DNA from: Actinomycetota bacterium | Lineage (GTDB): Bacteria; Actinomycetota; Thermoleophilia; Gaiellales; Gaiellaceae | Direction of reading: 5' to 3' | DNA: 7,325 bases | Assembly: GCA_005885085.1 (NCBI GenBank) | Contig: VAXY01000194.1 | Location: 1-7,325 of the forward strand | Shown: piece by piece, positions 7,089 to 7,325 of the stretch | Position numbering within the stretch: position 1 is the stretch's first letter | Layout of the letters: each line of letters begins with the position of its first letter | The notes under the pieces: model-generated | Seen by the model: the letters and a program-made list of their open reading frames with translations, nothing else | What the model was told of the DNA's origin: nothing | Database searches by the model: none | Made by a program: the position numbers and the translations under genes

Positions 7089-7325
7089 GTGAGCAGACTC
7101 TGGTCGCTGGCACGGCGCCACTGGTTCGACGTGCTGATCGTTGCCGGGATTGGGATTTCGGTTGTTGGCTCCATCCTGGGTCAGAACCACCGAGACGGAC
7201 CCGGTGGGCCCGCATGGGTCGACGTGATCCTGGCAGTGACGATCCCCGCGCCGCTGTTTCTCCGCAGGCGCTTCCCCTTCGGAGCCCCTGTCGCAGTCGG
7301 CATGGCCGTTGTCGTTGCTTCGTTC
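7089..7325 (+). CDS. N-terminus of a membrane sensor histidine kinase (3' truncated by window)
   Basis: The frame is open from GTG 7089 to the window edge, giving 79 residues. The layout is a short basic N-terminus (SRLWSLARRHW), a first hydrophobic segment (DVLIVAGIGISVVGSILG, about 14-31), a short polar loop rich in Gly and Pro, a second segment (WVDVILAVTIPAPLFL, 43-58), the RRRFP turn (59-63), and the start of a third segment. This D-x-L...P-L-x-L-R-R-R-x-P pattern is typical of the N-terminal membrane domain of actinobacterial NarL-type (DesK-like) sensor kinases, which phosphorylate a cognate LuxR-type response regulator. No kinase motif is inside the window, so the assignment rests on the membrane pattern alone; another multi-pass membrane protein remains possible. 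The frame is also open upstream of 7089, but I see no better start codon there. A response-regulator gene would be expected just beyond the right edge. Confidence 0.6.
   Translation, partial: MSRLWSLARRHWFDVLIVAGIGISVVGSILGQNHRDGPGGPAWVDVILAVTIPAPLFLRRRFPFGAPVAVGMAVVVASF

Overview
The window is high-GC DNA with GC-rich third codon positions, tightly packed genes and no mobile-element or phage signature. A zinc-ribbon/class III cyclase/STAND-ATPase/TPR protein, a DHA2-type exporter, an FAD oxidoreductase with a BBE tail, an mreB homologue without mreCD beside it, and the start of an actinobacterial-style sensor kinase together suggest an actinobacterium. A soil lineage such as Thermoleophilia (Solirubrobacterales or Gaiellales) fits best. 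This placement is inferred from protein character alone.

Layout, left to right. Positions 1-1326 (+) hold the 3' part of a DHA2-family MFS drug-type exporter, followed by a perfect 11-bp hairpin that looks like its terminator. Positions 1391-2715 (+) hold an FAD-linked oxidoreductase (PCMH plus BBE domains) split by a frame change at about 1715-1720; about 22 nt of conserved sequence seem to be missing there. Positions 2742-5609 (+) hold a large multidomain signalling protein: zinc ribbon, catalytically complete adenylate/guanylate cyclase, AAA/STAND ATPase and TPR region. Its last 79 codons lie in another frame (5543-5779), and about 50 nt of a TPR repeat appear to be lost. Positions 5780-5924 are a convergent intergenic gap with three copies of a 12-13-mer and an inverted repeat. 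Positions 5925-6971 (-) hold an MreB-like actin homologue. After a 117-bp divergent gap with a short central palindrome, the N-terminus of a membrane sensor histidine kinase runs off the right edge (7089-7325, +).

The genes do not form one pathway. The exporter and oxidoreductase are separated by a terminator-like hairpin, and the cyclase starts 26 nt after the oxidoreductase. The starts at 2742 and 7089 each have a TANNNT element exactly 6 nt upstream and no convincing Shine-Dalgarno, which suggests leaderless transcripts. I found no clearly novel multi-gene system. The best leads are the two frame-breaking deletions in adjacent genes, the repeat-bearing convergent spacer, the leaderless-start pattern and the divergent orphan MreB.
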